DNA of 64,000 nucleotides from an uncultured Sutterella sp. (GCA_905198475.1 CAJKCQ010000001.1:31193-95192), one strand, 5' to 3'. Shown: positions 11,607 through 21,184, counted from the first letter of the stretch. The notes: generated from the letters alone by a model not told the origin. Program-made: numbers and translations.

Positions 11607-14579
11607 ATGAAGCAGCACGATCCACGCAAGGGCGCACACCAATTCATCAAAACCTGGTCCGGCAAGGGCTATGAAAAGGGGGAGAACCAACCTTTCTGGC
11701 TCTCGCTACTGAAGGACATCTTTGGTGTAGAGAATCCCGAAAATCTCCTCGTCTTTGAGCAGCCCGTCTTCAAGCGCGATGAAATTCCCGCCCGTCGTTT
11801 GGGTTTCATCGACGCCTGGATTCCCTCCTCCCGCGTGCTGATCGAACAAAAAGGCCTTGGCCACGCGCTCGACAAGACTCAGAAACAGTCGGACGGCTCG
11901 ATGCTCACGCCCTTCCAACAGGGCAAGCGCTACGCCGACAACCTCACGACAAAGAACCGGCCGCGTTGGATCATCGCCTGCAACTTCGAGTCCTTCGAAA
12001 TCCATGATCTCGACAATGAGGACCCGAACGCCAAGCCTGAGGTGATCCTTCTCAAGGATCTCGAGACGGAGTACTACCGCCTCGGCTTCCTCGTTGACTC
12101 CGCCCATGACGTGGTGAAGGCGGAAACGAAGCTCTCCGTTGCCGCCGGCGAAATTGTGGGGCGCCTTTACAACGGTCTCCTCGCGCAGTACATCAACCCC
12201 GACTCCGAAGAAGTGCGCCAGAGCATCAACAAGCTCTGCGTGCGTCTCGTCTTCTGCCTCTACGCCGAAGATGCGCTGCTCTTCAAGACGAAGTCGCAGT
12301 TCCACGACTACCTCAAGGGGCTCGATCTGCGGTGCACCCGCTATGGGCTTCAGGCGCTCTTCCGCGTCCTCAACACCCCTGAAGATCAACGCGACCCGTA
12401 CGACGACCCAATGCTCCTTGACTTCCCCTACGTCAACGGAGGCCTCTTCGCCGACGATGCCATCATCATTCCGCAGCTCACGCCCGAACTGAAGGAACTG
12501 CTCCTCAGCGACGCGAGCGAGAACTTCAACTGGGCTGAGATCTCGCCCACGATCTTCGGCGCCGTCTTTGAGTCAACATTGAACCCGGACACGCGCCGCA
12601 AGGGCGGCATGCACTACACCTCGGTCGAGAACATCGAAAAGGTCATCAATCCGCTCTTCATGGATGACCTCAACCGCGAGTTTGCCGAGATCATGCGCGG
12701 CAAACAGGCGGCCTCACGCATGCGCAGGTTGAAGGCCTTTCAGGAGAAGCTCGGCAAGCTTCGGTTCCTTGACCCGGCCTGCGGTTCGGGCAACTTCCTC
12801 ACGGAGACCTACCTGCAGCTGCGGCGCCTCGAAAACAAAGTCATCTTGGAGCTCAACGCCGGCGCTGGTCAGTTCGACTTCGGCGGCGAGCACTCGCCCG
12901 TCAAGGTGCAGATCAATCAGTTCTACGGCATTGAAATCAACGACTTCGCCTGCTCCGTCGCGCAGACGGCGCTCTGGATTGCCGAGAGCCAGATGCTCAA
13001 GGAAACCGAGGACATCATCGGCGCCGTTCTCGACTTCTTCCCGCTCAAGTCCTTCACCAACATTCGCGAAGGGAACGCCCTGCGCTTTGACTGGCGCACT
13101 CTGCTTCCTGAAGACGGATCGAACTTTACTTTCATCATGGGCAATCCACCGTTCTCGGGCGCACGACTGATGACGGATGAAAACAAGGCGGACGTGAAGG
13201 AAACGTTCGGTTCCAACTGGGCCAATGCCGGCAACATCGACTATGTCGGCTGCTGGTTCAAGCGCGCCGTCGAGATCATGCAGGGGACGACCACGCGCAC
13301 GGCCTTCGTCGCCACGAATTCCCTCTCTCAAGGCGAGCAGGTTGCGAACCTCTGGAAGCCGCTGGTCGAGCAGTACGGCGCCCACATCGACTTCGCCTAT
13401 CGGACCTTCCGTTGGGACAGCGAAGCACAGGACAAGGCGCACGTGCATGTCGTGATTGAAGGGTTCAGCACGGCTGAAAACTCCAAGCCCCGCGTGCTTT
13501 TCGACGGCGCTGACATCCTTGAGGTTCCGAACATCAATGCCTACCTCCTTGATGGTCCTGACTGTTTCGTTGCAAGCCGCAGCACGCCTCTGTGTGACGT
13601 CCCGGAAATCGGTATCGGCAACCAGCCGATCGACGATGGCAACTACCTCTTCACAGAAGAAGAGAAGAATGACTTCGTGAAGAAGGAACCCCTGTCCGAA
13701 GCTTTCTTCAAGCCTTGGTACGGATCTTTTGAATTCATCAACCGCGCGCCGCGTTGGTGCCTTTGGTTGGGCGACTGTCCGGCCGCCACGCTCGCCAAGA
13801 TGCCGTTGGCGAAGGCGCGCGTCGCAGCAGTTCGGCGATACCGGCTGAACAGCTCGCGTGAGGGGACGAAGAAACTGGCCGATACGCCTCGACGCTTCCT
13901 TGTCGAAAACATGCCGTCGAGCAACTACATTCTGGTTCCCAGCGTCTCATCCGAACGACGACGCTACGTACCGATGGGCTTCATGACGCCTGATGCGCTC
14001 ACAAGCAACCTCGCGCTGCTCATCCCCAACGCTACCCTCTATCACTTCGGCATTCTCACAAGCTCCGTCCACATGGCCTGGATGCGGGCAGTTGCCGGCC
14101 GTCTAAAGAGCGACTACCGCTACTCGAAGGACATCGTCTACAACAACTTCGTCTGGCCTGAAGTGATGGAAAAGCTCAGAGAGAAAATCGAACGGACGGC
14201 ACAGAAGATTCTCGATGCCCGTGCGGCGGAGCCTGATGCATCGCTCGCCGTACTCTATGACGACGATTCGATGCCCGACGACCTGCGTGCCGCGCACGCC
14301 GCCAACGACCGCTTGGTGCTCGAAGCCTACGGACTTTCCGGCGACTCAGATGAAGCGACGATCACCGCGCATTTGATGAACCTCTACGTCCGAAAGGCCA
14401 CAGAAGTGGATCGCCGCGACGCCGTGGAAGCTACGCTCGTCAAAATCCTCGGCAAAGGTTGCGAGGGCGTTCCTGAATGGCTCTCCGCCCTTCATGCCGA
14501 TGCGCTTGCCGGGAAAATCACCCCTGAGGAACTGCTTGAGCAGGGGCGCGTTCTCAAGAAGGCTCAGAAAGCCAAGTAG
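11607..14579 (+). CDS. MmeI-like type IIL/IIG restriction-modification enzyme
   Basis: A single polypeptide of about 990 residues combines endonuclease, N6-adenine methyltransferase and target recognition. The N-terminal nuclease motif is in place: Asp69 in GFIDAW and Glu80-Gln-Lys82 in LIEQKG, matching the spacing of MmeI D70/E80/K82. SAM motif I is FLDPACGSGNFL (about 386) and motif IV is MGNPPF (about 511-516), the NPPY/F signature of adenine methylation. The C-terminal third should be the target recognition domain. Met at 11607 is chosen from similarity; a GTG at 11568 is possible. Base composition is visibly less GC-rich than the flanks, and it sits just after ssrA, so horizontal acquisition is likely. 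No integrase or second R-M gene is present. Confidence 0.88.
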   Translation: MKQHDPRKGAHQFIKTWSGKGYEKGENQPFWLSLLKDIFGVENPENLLVFEQPVFKRDEIPARRLGFIDAWIPSSRVLIEQKGLGHALDKTQKQSDGSMLTPFQQGKRYADNLTTKNRPRWIIACNFESFEIHDLDNEDPNAKPEVILLKDLETEYYRLGFLVDSAHDVVKAETKLSVAAGEIVGRLYNGLLAQYINPDSEEVRQSINKLCVRLVFCLYAEDALLFKTKSQFHDYLKGLDLRCTRYGLQALFRVLNTPEDQRDPYDDPMLLDFPYVNGGLFADDAIIIPQLTPELKELLLSDASENFNWAEISPTIFGAVFESTLNPDTRRKGGMHYTSVENIEKVINPLFMDDLNREFAEIMRGKQAASRMRRLKAFQEKLGKLRFLDPACGSGNFLTETYLQLRRLENKVILELNAGAGQFDFGGEHSPVKVQINQFYGIEINDFACSVAQTALWIAESQMLKETEDIIGAVLDFFPLKSFTNIREGNALRFDWRTLLPEDGSNFTFIMGNPPFSGARLMTDENKADVKETFGSNWANAGNIDYVGCWFKRAVEIMQGTTTRTAFVATNSLSQGEQVANLWKPLVEQYGAHIDFAYRTFRWDSEAQDKAHVHVVIEGFSTAENSKPRVLFDGADILEVPNINAYLLDGPDCFVASRSTPLCDVPEIGIGNQPIDDGNYLFTEEEKNDFVKKEPLSEAFFKPWYGSFEFINRAPRWCLWLGDCPAATLAKMPLAKARVAAVRRYRLNSSREGTKKLADTPRRFLVENMPSSNYILVPSVSSERRRYVPMGFMTPDALTSNLALLIPNATLYHFGILTSSVHMAWMRAVAGRLKSDYRYSKDIVYNNFVWPEVMEKLREKIERTAQKILDARAAEPDASLAVLYDDDSMPDDLRAAHAANDRLVLEAYGLSGDSDEATITAHLMNLYVRKATEVDRRDAVEATLVKILGKGCEGVPEWLSALHADALAGKITPEELLEQGRVLKKAQKAK

Positions 14580-14672
14580 CCGCCGGCCGACTTTTGAAGT
14601 CTGGCCTGCCCCTCCGGACCGCCGGTTCTCCCCCCGCAGCGGTCCGGCCCCCATCGAAAGACAAAAAAACAG

Positions 14673-15269
14673 ATGATCACCTCCCGATTCATTGAGCTTC
14701 AGCCCGCCTTCGACGCCCTCGCGCTCCTCTTCCTGCAGCCCGAACGTCTCGGCGCCGCTTCGGCGCTTCCCGCCGCGGCCGAAACGATTCTGGAGGCCGC
14801 CCAGGGCGGCCCGGCGCTTCCCGCGGAACTCCTCGGGAAGCTCGAGCGCATCGCGTCGCAACAGCCCCCGAGCGACCTCGAGTTCGCGCAGGCCTATGCG
14901 CGACTCTTTCTCGGCGTCTCCGAAGAGACGATTCCGCTCTGCGAGAGCGCCTGGACGAGCGCGCAGCGCCTCAACTGCCAGGCCGCGCAGCTCGAATGCC
15001 GCCGGGCCTACGAGGAGGCGGGACTTGAACTTTCCGGGGGCTCCGTCGTTCCGGAGGACCACCTCGGGCTGATGCTCGGATTCCTCGCCGTCACGGCGCT
15101 GCGCGGCGACGAGGCCGCCGGCCTCGAGTTCGCGGCAAAGCACGCCGCGCCGATGATGGAGACCATCGCCCGCGCCACCGCGGCGAAGGGCGCGGCCGCC
15201 GGTCCCTACGCCGACGCCGCGGCGCTCCTTGAAGGGGCGGCGGCGCTCCTCACTCCCGACGCGAAGTAA
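14673..15269 (+). CDS. TorD/DmsD-family chaperone for a molybdoenzyme
   Basis: The 198-residue all-alpha protein is of the cytoplasmic chaperone family that binds Tat signal peptides and helps insert the molybdenum cofactor. Typical marks are ESAW (91-94) and the PEDHLGLML motif (127-135) corresponding to the family's conserved E/P-x-D-H-x site. It is convergent with the dmsBA-like operon, whose DmsA carries a twin-arginine signal, so that enzyme is the obvious client. The ribosome-binding site is weak. Length is normal for the family. Confidence 0.85.
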   Translation: MITSRFIELQPAFDALALLFLQPERLGAASALPAAAETILEAAQGGPALPAELLGKLERIASQQPPSDLEFAQAYARLFLGVSEETIPLCESAWTSAQRLNCQAAQLECRRAYEEAGLELSGGSVVPEDHLGLMLGFLAVTALRGDEAAGLEFAAKHAAPMMETIARATAAKGAAAGPYADAAALLEGAAALLTPDAK

Positions 15270-15273
15270 AACG

Positions 15274-15308
15274 ACGCCCGCAGAGCAACTCTCCCTGCGG
15301 GCGTTTTT
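15274..15308. terminator. Bidirectional terminator between torD and dmsB
   Basis: Perfect arms ACGCCCGCAG/CTGCGGGCGT are followed by TTTTTC on the plus strand and have AAAACG before them, giving CGTTTTAC on the minus strand. It serves the convergent torD and dmsB-like transcripts. Confidence 0.8.
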
Positions 15309-15351
15309 CTTCCGCCGGCCGCCCGAAGGGGCGGCCTTTGAGCCTCGGCCA

Positions 15352-15987
15352 TCAGACCTTGAGCGGGTAGTGCTCGACGTCCATGTGGCTCGCGATGTAG
15401 CGGATCTTCGGCTCGGTGCCCGCGGCGGCGTTCATGGGCTTCGCGCGGTCGATGAGCTTCTTCATCTCGGGCGTGGGGTTCTCATAGTCCACGAGCGTCA
15501 TCGCGCCGATGCCGCACGCCTCGACGCAGGCGGGCACCCGGCCCTCGGACGTGCGGTGCGTGCAGAGCGTGCAGTGCTCGGCGCGCCCGGGCCTGCGGCG
15601 CTGCCAGGGTTCGAGGTCCCTGACGGCGAGCGGCGCCTTGTCGCCGAAGTAGTTGACGACGCCCTTGTCGTTGAACTTCGGCGCCCCGTAGGGGCACGCG
15701 TGCGCGCACATGCGGCAGCCGATGCACTTGGCGTCGTCCACGAGCACCTCGCCGCCCGGGCCGCGGTGGATGGCCTTCGCCGGGCAGACCTTCATGCAGG
15801 CCGGGTTCTCGCAGTGCTGGCACGACGCCCGGAAGTAGTTGACGACACGCGCCTCGAAGTTCTCCTGGCGTTCGATGCGCTCATAGAAGATCCCGGGCGC
15901 AACCTGGTTCTCTTCCTTGCAGGCAATGGCGCAGGCGTGACAGCCCACGCACCGGTCGATGTTGACGATGATTCCGAATTTCGACAT
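15352..15987 (-). CDS. DmsB-like four-cluster ferredoxin subunit
   Basis: The 211-residue subunit passes electrons to the molybdopterin subunit encoded just upstream. Four [4Fe-4S] sites are visible: CVGCHACAIACK, CQHCENPACMKVCP, CIGCRMCAHACPYG and the CTLCTHR / CVEAC pair. MSKFGI is taken as the start because AAGGAGGGA lies just before it; an upstream in-frame Met reads through that ribosome-binding site. It starts 13 bases after the catalytic-subunit stop. No gene for a membrane anchor (DmsC/NrfD type) follows. Confidence 0.9.
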   Translation of the reverse strand: MSKFGIIVNIDRCVGCHACAIACKEENQVAPGIFYERIERQENFEARVVNYFRASCQHCENPACMKVCPAKAIHRGPGGEVLVDDAKCIGCRMCAHACPYGAPKFNDKGVVNYFGDKAPLAVRDLEPWQRRRPGRAEHCTLCTHRTSEGRVPACVEACGIGAMTLVDYENPTPEMKKLIDRAKPMNAAAGTEPKIRYIASHMDVEHYPLKV

Positions 15988-16000
15988 GACTCTCCCTCCT

Positions 16001-18232
16001 TTACGCACGCGGAGCGGCTTCTTCCGCCTTCACGACCTCGACGCAGACGTCGTTGCAGCAGGGGTAGCCCGAGATCGGATCCCAGCCGAAACGCGGGATG
16101 AGCACCTGCGTCTCCTGGTCGCCGCGCCAACCGTACTGGGCGTCCACCAGCCCCTTGCGGGCGAGGAGCGTCACGCGCACCTTGGCGCGGACCTTGGTCT
16201 TTGAGTAGGGAGAGAGGATCCAGACGCGGTCGCCCTCCTTCAGACCGCGCTCGGCGCAGTCCGCCGGGTTCATGTTGATCACCGACTCGGGCTCGAGCTC
16301 GAGCAGATAGGGCTGGTCCGAGCGGGTCTTCGAGTGCGTGATGTAGGGGCGGCGCGTGCCGTTGATGAGCTTGAGGGGGAATTCCTTCGTCGGCTGCGGC
16401 GCGCGTTCGTAGACGGGGAGTCCGGGGAAGCCGTGCTTCGCCTGAACGCTCGAGACGAACTCGATCTTCCCCGAGGGCGTGCGGAAGCCGGGCTTGCCGT
16501 CAAAGCGCAGGAGCCCCTTGGCGTACTTCTCGGTCTCGGGCTTCGGGAACCACTCGCAGACGTTGACGGCCGGCAGCATCGCCTGGCGCTCGGCGTAGCT
16601 CGTCCCCCAGGGGCCGAGAATCGAGTCGCAGGCCTTCACCGGGTCGCCGTCGAAGAAGAGCTTCGAGTCGCCAGTTGCGGCCGCGCCGATCGTGAGCGCG
16701 ATCTTCCAGTCCTCCCAGGCCTCGCCGAGGGGCTTCACGGGCTTTCGCGCGCTCACCTTGCGGCCGTGCACGCCGAAGGGCGCGTAGCGCTCGAAGTTCA
16801 TCGCCGCGGGGAGCACGAGGTCCATGTCGTGGTGCGTGTCGTCGCGGTAGAAGTAGTCCGTCGCGAAGGAGAAGTCCATCGCACGGATCGCCGCCTTGTA
16901 TTCGTCCGGACTCGGCCAGATGAGCACGTTCGTGCCGAAGCCCGCGAAGGCACGGATGCGGCTCGCCTTCACCATCTCGGGGAGCTTGTTGGGGCTGCAG
17001 AGCACCTGGAGCTCGTTCCAGACGGGAGCGAACTCGCGGTCGATGCGCTTCGTCTTCTGTTCGGGCTCGTTGAACCACTTCTGGTCGATGAAGGACTTGG
17101 TGTAGCCCTCGTCCCAGCGCAGGTAGTCCTCGGGCCAGTTCGCGAAGGCCGAGCCCCCCTTGTTGTCCACGTTCCCCGTGAGCGCCATCAGGAGCGAATA
17201 GGCGCGCACGTTGTTGCACCCGTTGCCCTGGTGCGGGACCGACTGTCCGGGAAGCATCATCGAGGAGGGACCGTCGGCGAAGAGGCGGGCGGCCTCGACC
17301 ACGTCGGCCGCCGGAACGCCCGTCTCCTTCTCGACGAATTCCGGCGTGAAGGCTTCGGCGTACTTCACGAGCTCCTCGTAGCCCGTGCACCACTTCTCGA
17401 CGAAGTCGCGCTTCACGAGGCCCTCCTTCACGAGGACGCGGATCATGCCCCAGGCGAGCGCGCCGTCGGTGCCTGGGCGCACCTGCAGGTGCAGGTCGGC
17501 CTGCTCGGCCACCTTCGTGCGGCGCGGGTCGACCACGATGAGCCTCAGGCCGCGCGCCTTCTGCGCGAGAAGGTTCCTGAAGAACCCGTGGGGCGAGGCC
17601 CAGGCGCCGTTTTTGCCGACGATCATCGTGCACTTCGCCTTCGGATTCGGCCCGCCCGAGATCTCCTGACCGTAGGAGAGCTCCAGCGCGTGCACGTAGG
17701 CGAGGTTGCAGGCGACCGAGCTCTCGCAGCAGTAGTTGGGGCTGCCGAAGTAGCGCGCGAGGCGCATCACGGGCGGACGGGGCTCCTTCGGGTCGCCGCA
17801 GTAGAAGAGCACGCGGTCGGCGCCGTACTTCGCCTTCACGGCGTTCAGGCGCTCGGCGATCATCTTGATCGCCTCGTCCCAGCTGATGCGCACCCAGCCC
17901 GGGTCCGCGGCCCCCTTGGGCGCCGTGCGCTTCAGGGGATAGAGCAGGCGGTTGGGGTTGTAGAGGCGCTGCAGGGTCGCGATGCCCTTGGAGCAGAGGA
18001 AGTGGTTCGGGTGCTCATTCCAGTTTTCAATGCGGATCACCGTGTTGCCGCGGGCGCGGAAGTGGATGCCGCACATCGGCATGTGGTTGCACGAATCACA
18101 GATGGTCCAGCCGGACCATTCGCCTTCGCCGGCAGCGGGAGCCGCATGAACGGCTGCCGGTTGGAAGAGGCCGGCGGCAAAGCCGGCGCCGACGCCCTGG
18201 ATGAGCGTACGCCTTGAGACGGATGGGATCAT
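16001..18232 (-). CDS. Tat-exported molybdopterin oxidoreductase, DMSO reductase superfamily
   Basis: The 743-residue catalytic subunit has a twin-arginine signal (SRRTLIQGVGAG, Arg7-Arg8), so it is periplasmic. An N-terminal cluster motif uses Cys45, Cys48, Cys54 and Cys80, spacing CX2CX5CX25C rather than the common CX2CX3C. The region that supplies the molybdenum ligand reads GSPNYCCESSVAC, which suggests a cysteine (probably Cys175), as in polysulfide/thiosulfate/arsenate-type enzymes, rather than the serine of true DMSO/TMAO reductases. The C-terminal molybdopterin-dinucleotide-binding domain is present (RRPYITHSKTRSDQ, GDRVWILSPYS). Substrate is unknown; it is probably a respiratory reductase. 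Confidence 0.88.
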   Translation of the reverse strand: MIPSVSRRTLIQGVGAGFAAGLFQPAAVHAAPAAGEGEWSGWTICDSCNHMPMCGIHFRARGNTVIRIENWNEHPNHFLCSKGIATLQRLYNPNRLLYPLKRTAPKGAADPGWVRISWDEAIKMIAERLNAVKAKYGADRVLFYCGDPKEPRPPVMRLARYFGSPNYCCESSVACNLAYVHALELSYGQEISGGPNPKAKCTMIVGKNGAWASPHGFFRNLLAQKARGLRLIVVDPRRTKVAEQADLHLQVRPGTDGALAWGMIRVLVKEGLVKRDFVEKWCTGYEELVKYAEAFTPEFVEKETGVPAADVVEAARLFADGPSSMMLPGQSVPHQGNGCNNVRAYSLLMALTGNVDNKGGSAFANWPEDYLRWDEGYTKSFIDQKWFNEPEQKTKRIDREFAPVWNELQVLCSPNKLPEMVKASRIRAFAGFGTNVLIWPSPDEYKAAIRAMDFSFATDYFYRDDTHHDMDLVLPAAMNFERYAPFGVHGRKVSARKPVKPLGEAWEDWKIALTIGAAATGDSKLFFDGDPVKACDSILGPWGTSYAERQAMLPAVNVCEWFPKPETEKYAKGLLRFDGKPGFRTPSGKIEFVSSVQAKHGFPGLPVYERAPQPTKEFPLKLINGTRRPYITHSKTRSDQPYLLELEPESVINMNPADCAERGLKEGDRVWILSPYSKTKVRAKVRVTLLARKGLVDAQYGWRGDQETQVLIPRFGWDPISGYPCCNDVCVEVVKAEEAAPRA

Positions 18233-18552
18233 GTTGTTCTCCTCACTGCGCTTGTGTTCTAAGAAATTGATTACGCAATGCTTTTCTTTGTTATTAGATC
18301 CTAATGCCTAGTACTTTCGGAGACATCCGTGATAGCCCTAGCGTCATGGAGGATCTGTGGCGCCGACTCGGCCGCTGCGCCTCCCCGGCGCCCCGCCTTC
18401 AAGCATTGCGGGAGTGCGGACCGCGCCCGGGGCGATGGGCGCACGAGCGTCCGAAATTGAAACCCCCCGTCAAATTTCGATTCCTCTCCGCTCCGGCCAA
18501 CCGATAATGGATGAATCAGCTGATTCATCTCCTTACGGGAGGCGTTATTTCC
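18233..18552. other. Divergent promoter region between dmsA-like and DUF748 genes
   Basis: This 320-base gap holds an AT-rich segment (18255-18300) with TTGATTACGCAAT, at best one half of an FNR box for the dmsA-like operon, a GATAAT -10-like hexamer at 18503-18508, and the 20-bp palindrome listed separately. No gene is convincing. Confidence 0.5.
18510..18529. promoter_or_regulatory. Perfect 20-bp palindrome upstream of DUF748 gene
   Basis: GATGAATCAGCTGATTCATC reads the same on both strands. It lies just downstream of a GATAAT hexamer and 23 bases before the chosen ATG, an operator-like position. The protein that binds is unknown. Confidence 0.45.
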
Positions 18553-21060
18553 ATGGCAAAGGTTCTCAAGTTCACCGCCTGCGCCGCCGCAGTCGCCGTC
18601 GCGCTCTACGCCGCCGCGGGCTACGTCGGCGTGCCTTATGCGACGCGAACGGTCGTGGAGAAGACGGCGTCCGAAATGCTCGGCCGCACCGTCACGCTCA
18701 AGGACGTCACCTTCAATCCCTGGACCTGGGTGTATGAGATCAAGGGGCTCGAGATTCCCGAGCCCGGCTCCGAGCCGCTCCTCAAGCTCGCGCTCCTGCG
18801 CATCGACGCTTCTTCGCAGACGCTCTTCAAGCTCGCTCCGGTTCTCGATGAGGTCACGATCGACGGCCTTCAGGTGAACGCCGTCATGAACGAAAAGAAC
18901 AAAAAGGACTTCGAGCGGCTCACGGGCGGCTCCGGCGATGCGGGGGCGAAGTCCTCGGGGTCGTCCTCCGCAGGCTCGTCGGGGCTGCCGAAGTTCGCGC
19001 TCTACAACATCTCGCTCACCAATTCGTCCCTGCGTTATCAGGACAAGGCCGCCGGGATCGACGAGTCGGTCACCGACCTCACGGTGAAGCTGCCCTTCGT
19101 CTCGACGATGGAAAGTTCGAGCGAGAGCCTCGTGACGCCGGAGCTTTCGCTGAAGCTCAACGGCTCGCCCATCGAGGCGACGGGTTCGACGAAGCCCTTC
19201 GGCACCACGCTTGAGGCGCAGCTCAACCTCAAGATCGCCTCGCTCGACGTCGGCGCGCTCGCACGCCTCGTGCCCGCACTGCAGGGCGACAAGCTCAAAG
19301 TCGCGGGCGCCAAGCTCTCGAGCGACCTCAACTTCATCTTCCGCAATCCCACGGGCGGCAAGCCCGCGAAGATGCTCCTCTCGGGGCGCACCACGCTCAC
19401 GGACGTTTCGGTGACGCACAAGGGCGCCACGCTCGTCACGCTCCCGAAAGCGGACGTGACGGTGGGCGAAGTGGACCTCGTCGGCAGGAAGGCGGTGGTG
19501 CAGAACGTCACGGTTTCCGGACTCAAGGTCCGCGCGGCGAAGACGAAGTCCGGCATCAATCTCCTCGAGGCGGTCGAATCGGTCTCGGGGAGCCCGGCGG
19601 CCAAGTCGGGCAGCGCCGAACCCGCCTCGGGCTCGAGCTCCGGCCCGGACGCCGCCTGGTCGTGGCGCGTCGCCTCCGCCTCGCTCACGAACGCCGACCT
19701 TTCCTGGTCGGACGCGACGGTGAGCCCCGCGGCGAAGCTGGGGCTCTCGAACCTCAACGTCACGGTGAAGGACCTGTCGTCTGAAAAGAACCATGCGGGA
19801 TCCTTCACGGTCGCCGCGGACGCCCTCGGCGGGCACGTCGAGGCGTCGGGCACGGTCGCGCCCGCTCCGCTCGCGGTTGCCGCGGCGGTCCGCGGCTCGC
19901 GGCTCACGTTGAACGCCGCGGCGCCGTACGTGAAGGCGGCCCTCGGCGCGGACCTGCGCGCGGGGATCGCGTTCGACGTCAAGGCGGACGTGGGGGGCGG
20001 GAGCGCCAAGGCCTCCGGGTCGGCGACCGTCTCCGACCTGCTTCTGCGCCGAGGACAGACCACGATGGCGAGCGCGAAGACCGTCACGGTGAAGATCGCC
20101 GGCGTGGACACCGCGAAGCGCTCGGCCGATGTTTCGCTCATTTCGGTCGCGAGCCCCCTCGTGAACGCCGTGATGACGAAGAAGGGCCTCAACTTCGCCG
20201 AGCTCGGCGGCACCTCCTCCGGCGACGGGAAGAAGGCGGAGGCGGCGAAGAGCGCCAAAGCGCAGGGCGCCGGCGCAGCGTGGAGCTGGAAGGTGGGCGA
20301 AGCCTCCGTCACGAACGGTACGCTGCGCTTGCGCGACGAATCCGTGAGGCCCGTCGCCTCGGCCGAAGTCCCGAAGCTCAACGTCGTCGTGAAGAACCTC
20401 TCCTCGGCGAAGGACAGCCTCGGCACGCTGAACCTCACGAGCGGGCTCGGCGGCGGGTCGCTCGCCGCCGCGGGCAAGGTCGGGATCTCGCCCCTTGCGG
20501 CCGACCTGGAGGTGAAGGGCTCGCAGATCGGACTCAAGCCCTTCTCGAGCCTCATGACCGCGTACGCGGGCGTGGGCGCGAAGGGCGGCTCCATCGACTC
20601 GACGGGACGCCTCTCGCTGAAGACCGTGAAGGAGAAGACCGTCGCCGGTTGGAAGGGCGACCTTTCGCTCACCGGCCTCGACCTCACGACCGCTTCCGGC
20701 GCCGGCCTCATGAGCTGGAGGAAGGCCTCCCTCACCGGGGTGGATCTCGAGACCACCGAACCGCTCCACCTCGTCGTGACGAAGGCCGAAATCGACCAGC
20801 CCGCCGAGAAGCAGACGAAGGCCGTGCGCGAGATCGCCGGCATCGCCTCGCTCATCTCCTCGCTCACCGGCCGGGAGAAGACCGCCGAGAAGATCGAAAA
20901 GTACTCCGGGAAGCTCTCGGGCTCGATCGTCCTTGAGAACATCCGCTACGAGAACGGCAAGTTCTCCGCCGCGGGCGTCAGTGAAGCCTCGTTGGGCGGC
21001 CTCATCCTCGAGAAGCTCTCCTCGTCGGTCGGGGCGAAGCTCAACGCCACCTCGAAGTAG
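18553..21060 (+). CDS. AsmA-like / DUF748 envelope protein
   Basis: The 835-residue protein has one N-terminal membrane segment (about 5-25) followed by a long periplasmic beta-rich region. The opening VVEKTASEMLGRTVTLKDV and FNPWTWVYEIKGLEI are typical of DUF748/AsmA proteins, which are thought to help lipid traffic or control outer-membrane assembly. Three similar modules can be seen, each starting after a Ser/Gly/Ala linker: LPKFALYNISLTNSSLRYQD (about 143), AWSWRVASASLTNADLSW (about 367) and AWSWKVGEASVTNGTLRL (about 575). Start MAKVLKF is chosen from GGGAGG upstream. It is monocistronic. Function is inferred from family only. Confidence 0.8.
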   Translation: MAKVLKFTACAAAVAVALYAAAGYVGVPYATRTVVEKTASEMLGRTVTLKDVTFNPWTWVYEIKGLEIPEPGSEPLLKLALLRIDASSQTLFKLAPVLDEVTIDGLQVNAVMNEKNKKDFERLTGGSGDAGAKSSGSSSAGSSGLPKFALYNISLTNSSLRYQDKAAGIDESVTDLTVKLPFVSTMESSSESLVTPELSLKLNGSPIEATGSTKPFGTTLEAQLNLKIASLDVGALARLVPALQGDKLKVAGAKLSSDLNFIFRNPTGGKPAKMLLSGRTTLTDVSVTHKGATLVTLPKADVTVGEVDLVGRKAVVQNVTVSGLKVRAAKTKSGINLLEAVESVSGSPAAKSGSAEPASGSSSGPDAAWSWRVASASLTNADLSWSDATVSPAAKLGLSNLNVTVKDLSSEKNHAGSFTVAADALGGHVEASGTVAPAPLAVAAAVRGSRLTLNAAAPYVKAALGADLRAGIAFDVKADVGGGSAKASGSATVSDLLLRRGQTTMASAKTVTVKIAGVDTAKRSADVSLISVASPLVNAVMTKKGLNFAELGGTSSGDGKKAEAAKSAKAQGAGAAWSWKVGEASVTNGTLRLRDESVRPVASAEVPKLNVVVKNLSSAKDSLGTLNLTSGLGGGSLAAAGKVGISPLAADLEVKGSQIGLKPFSSLMTAYAGVGAKGGSIDSTGRLSLKTVKEKTVAGWKGDLSLTGLDLTTASGAGLMSWRKASLTGVDLETTEPLHLVVTKAEIDQPAEKQTKAVREIAGIASLISSLTGREKTAEKIEKYSGKLSGSIVLENIRYENGKFSAAGVSEASLGGLILEKLSSSVGAKLNATSK

Positions 21061-21184
21061 CCTCCGCTCCTCCCGCCCCGGCCGCCCGCCGGAGCGGGAG
21101 CTCGGTGCGCCGGGCTTGATTGACCGGCGGATGGGACAAAAAGAAGCTGAGGCGGCCTTCATCGGCCGTCGGTCCCCGGACAGC

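Noticed and set aside
14580..14672. Duplicated tmRNA 3' end (att site) after the MmeI-like gene
   Set aside because: No copy of the last 20 bases of ssrA is visible there, and no integrase gene is present.
18267..18280. FNR box for the dmsA-like operon (TTGATTACGCAATG)
   Set aside because: Only the left half matches; the right half should be ATCAA and is not, so it is mentioned only in the gap description.
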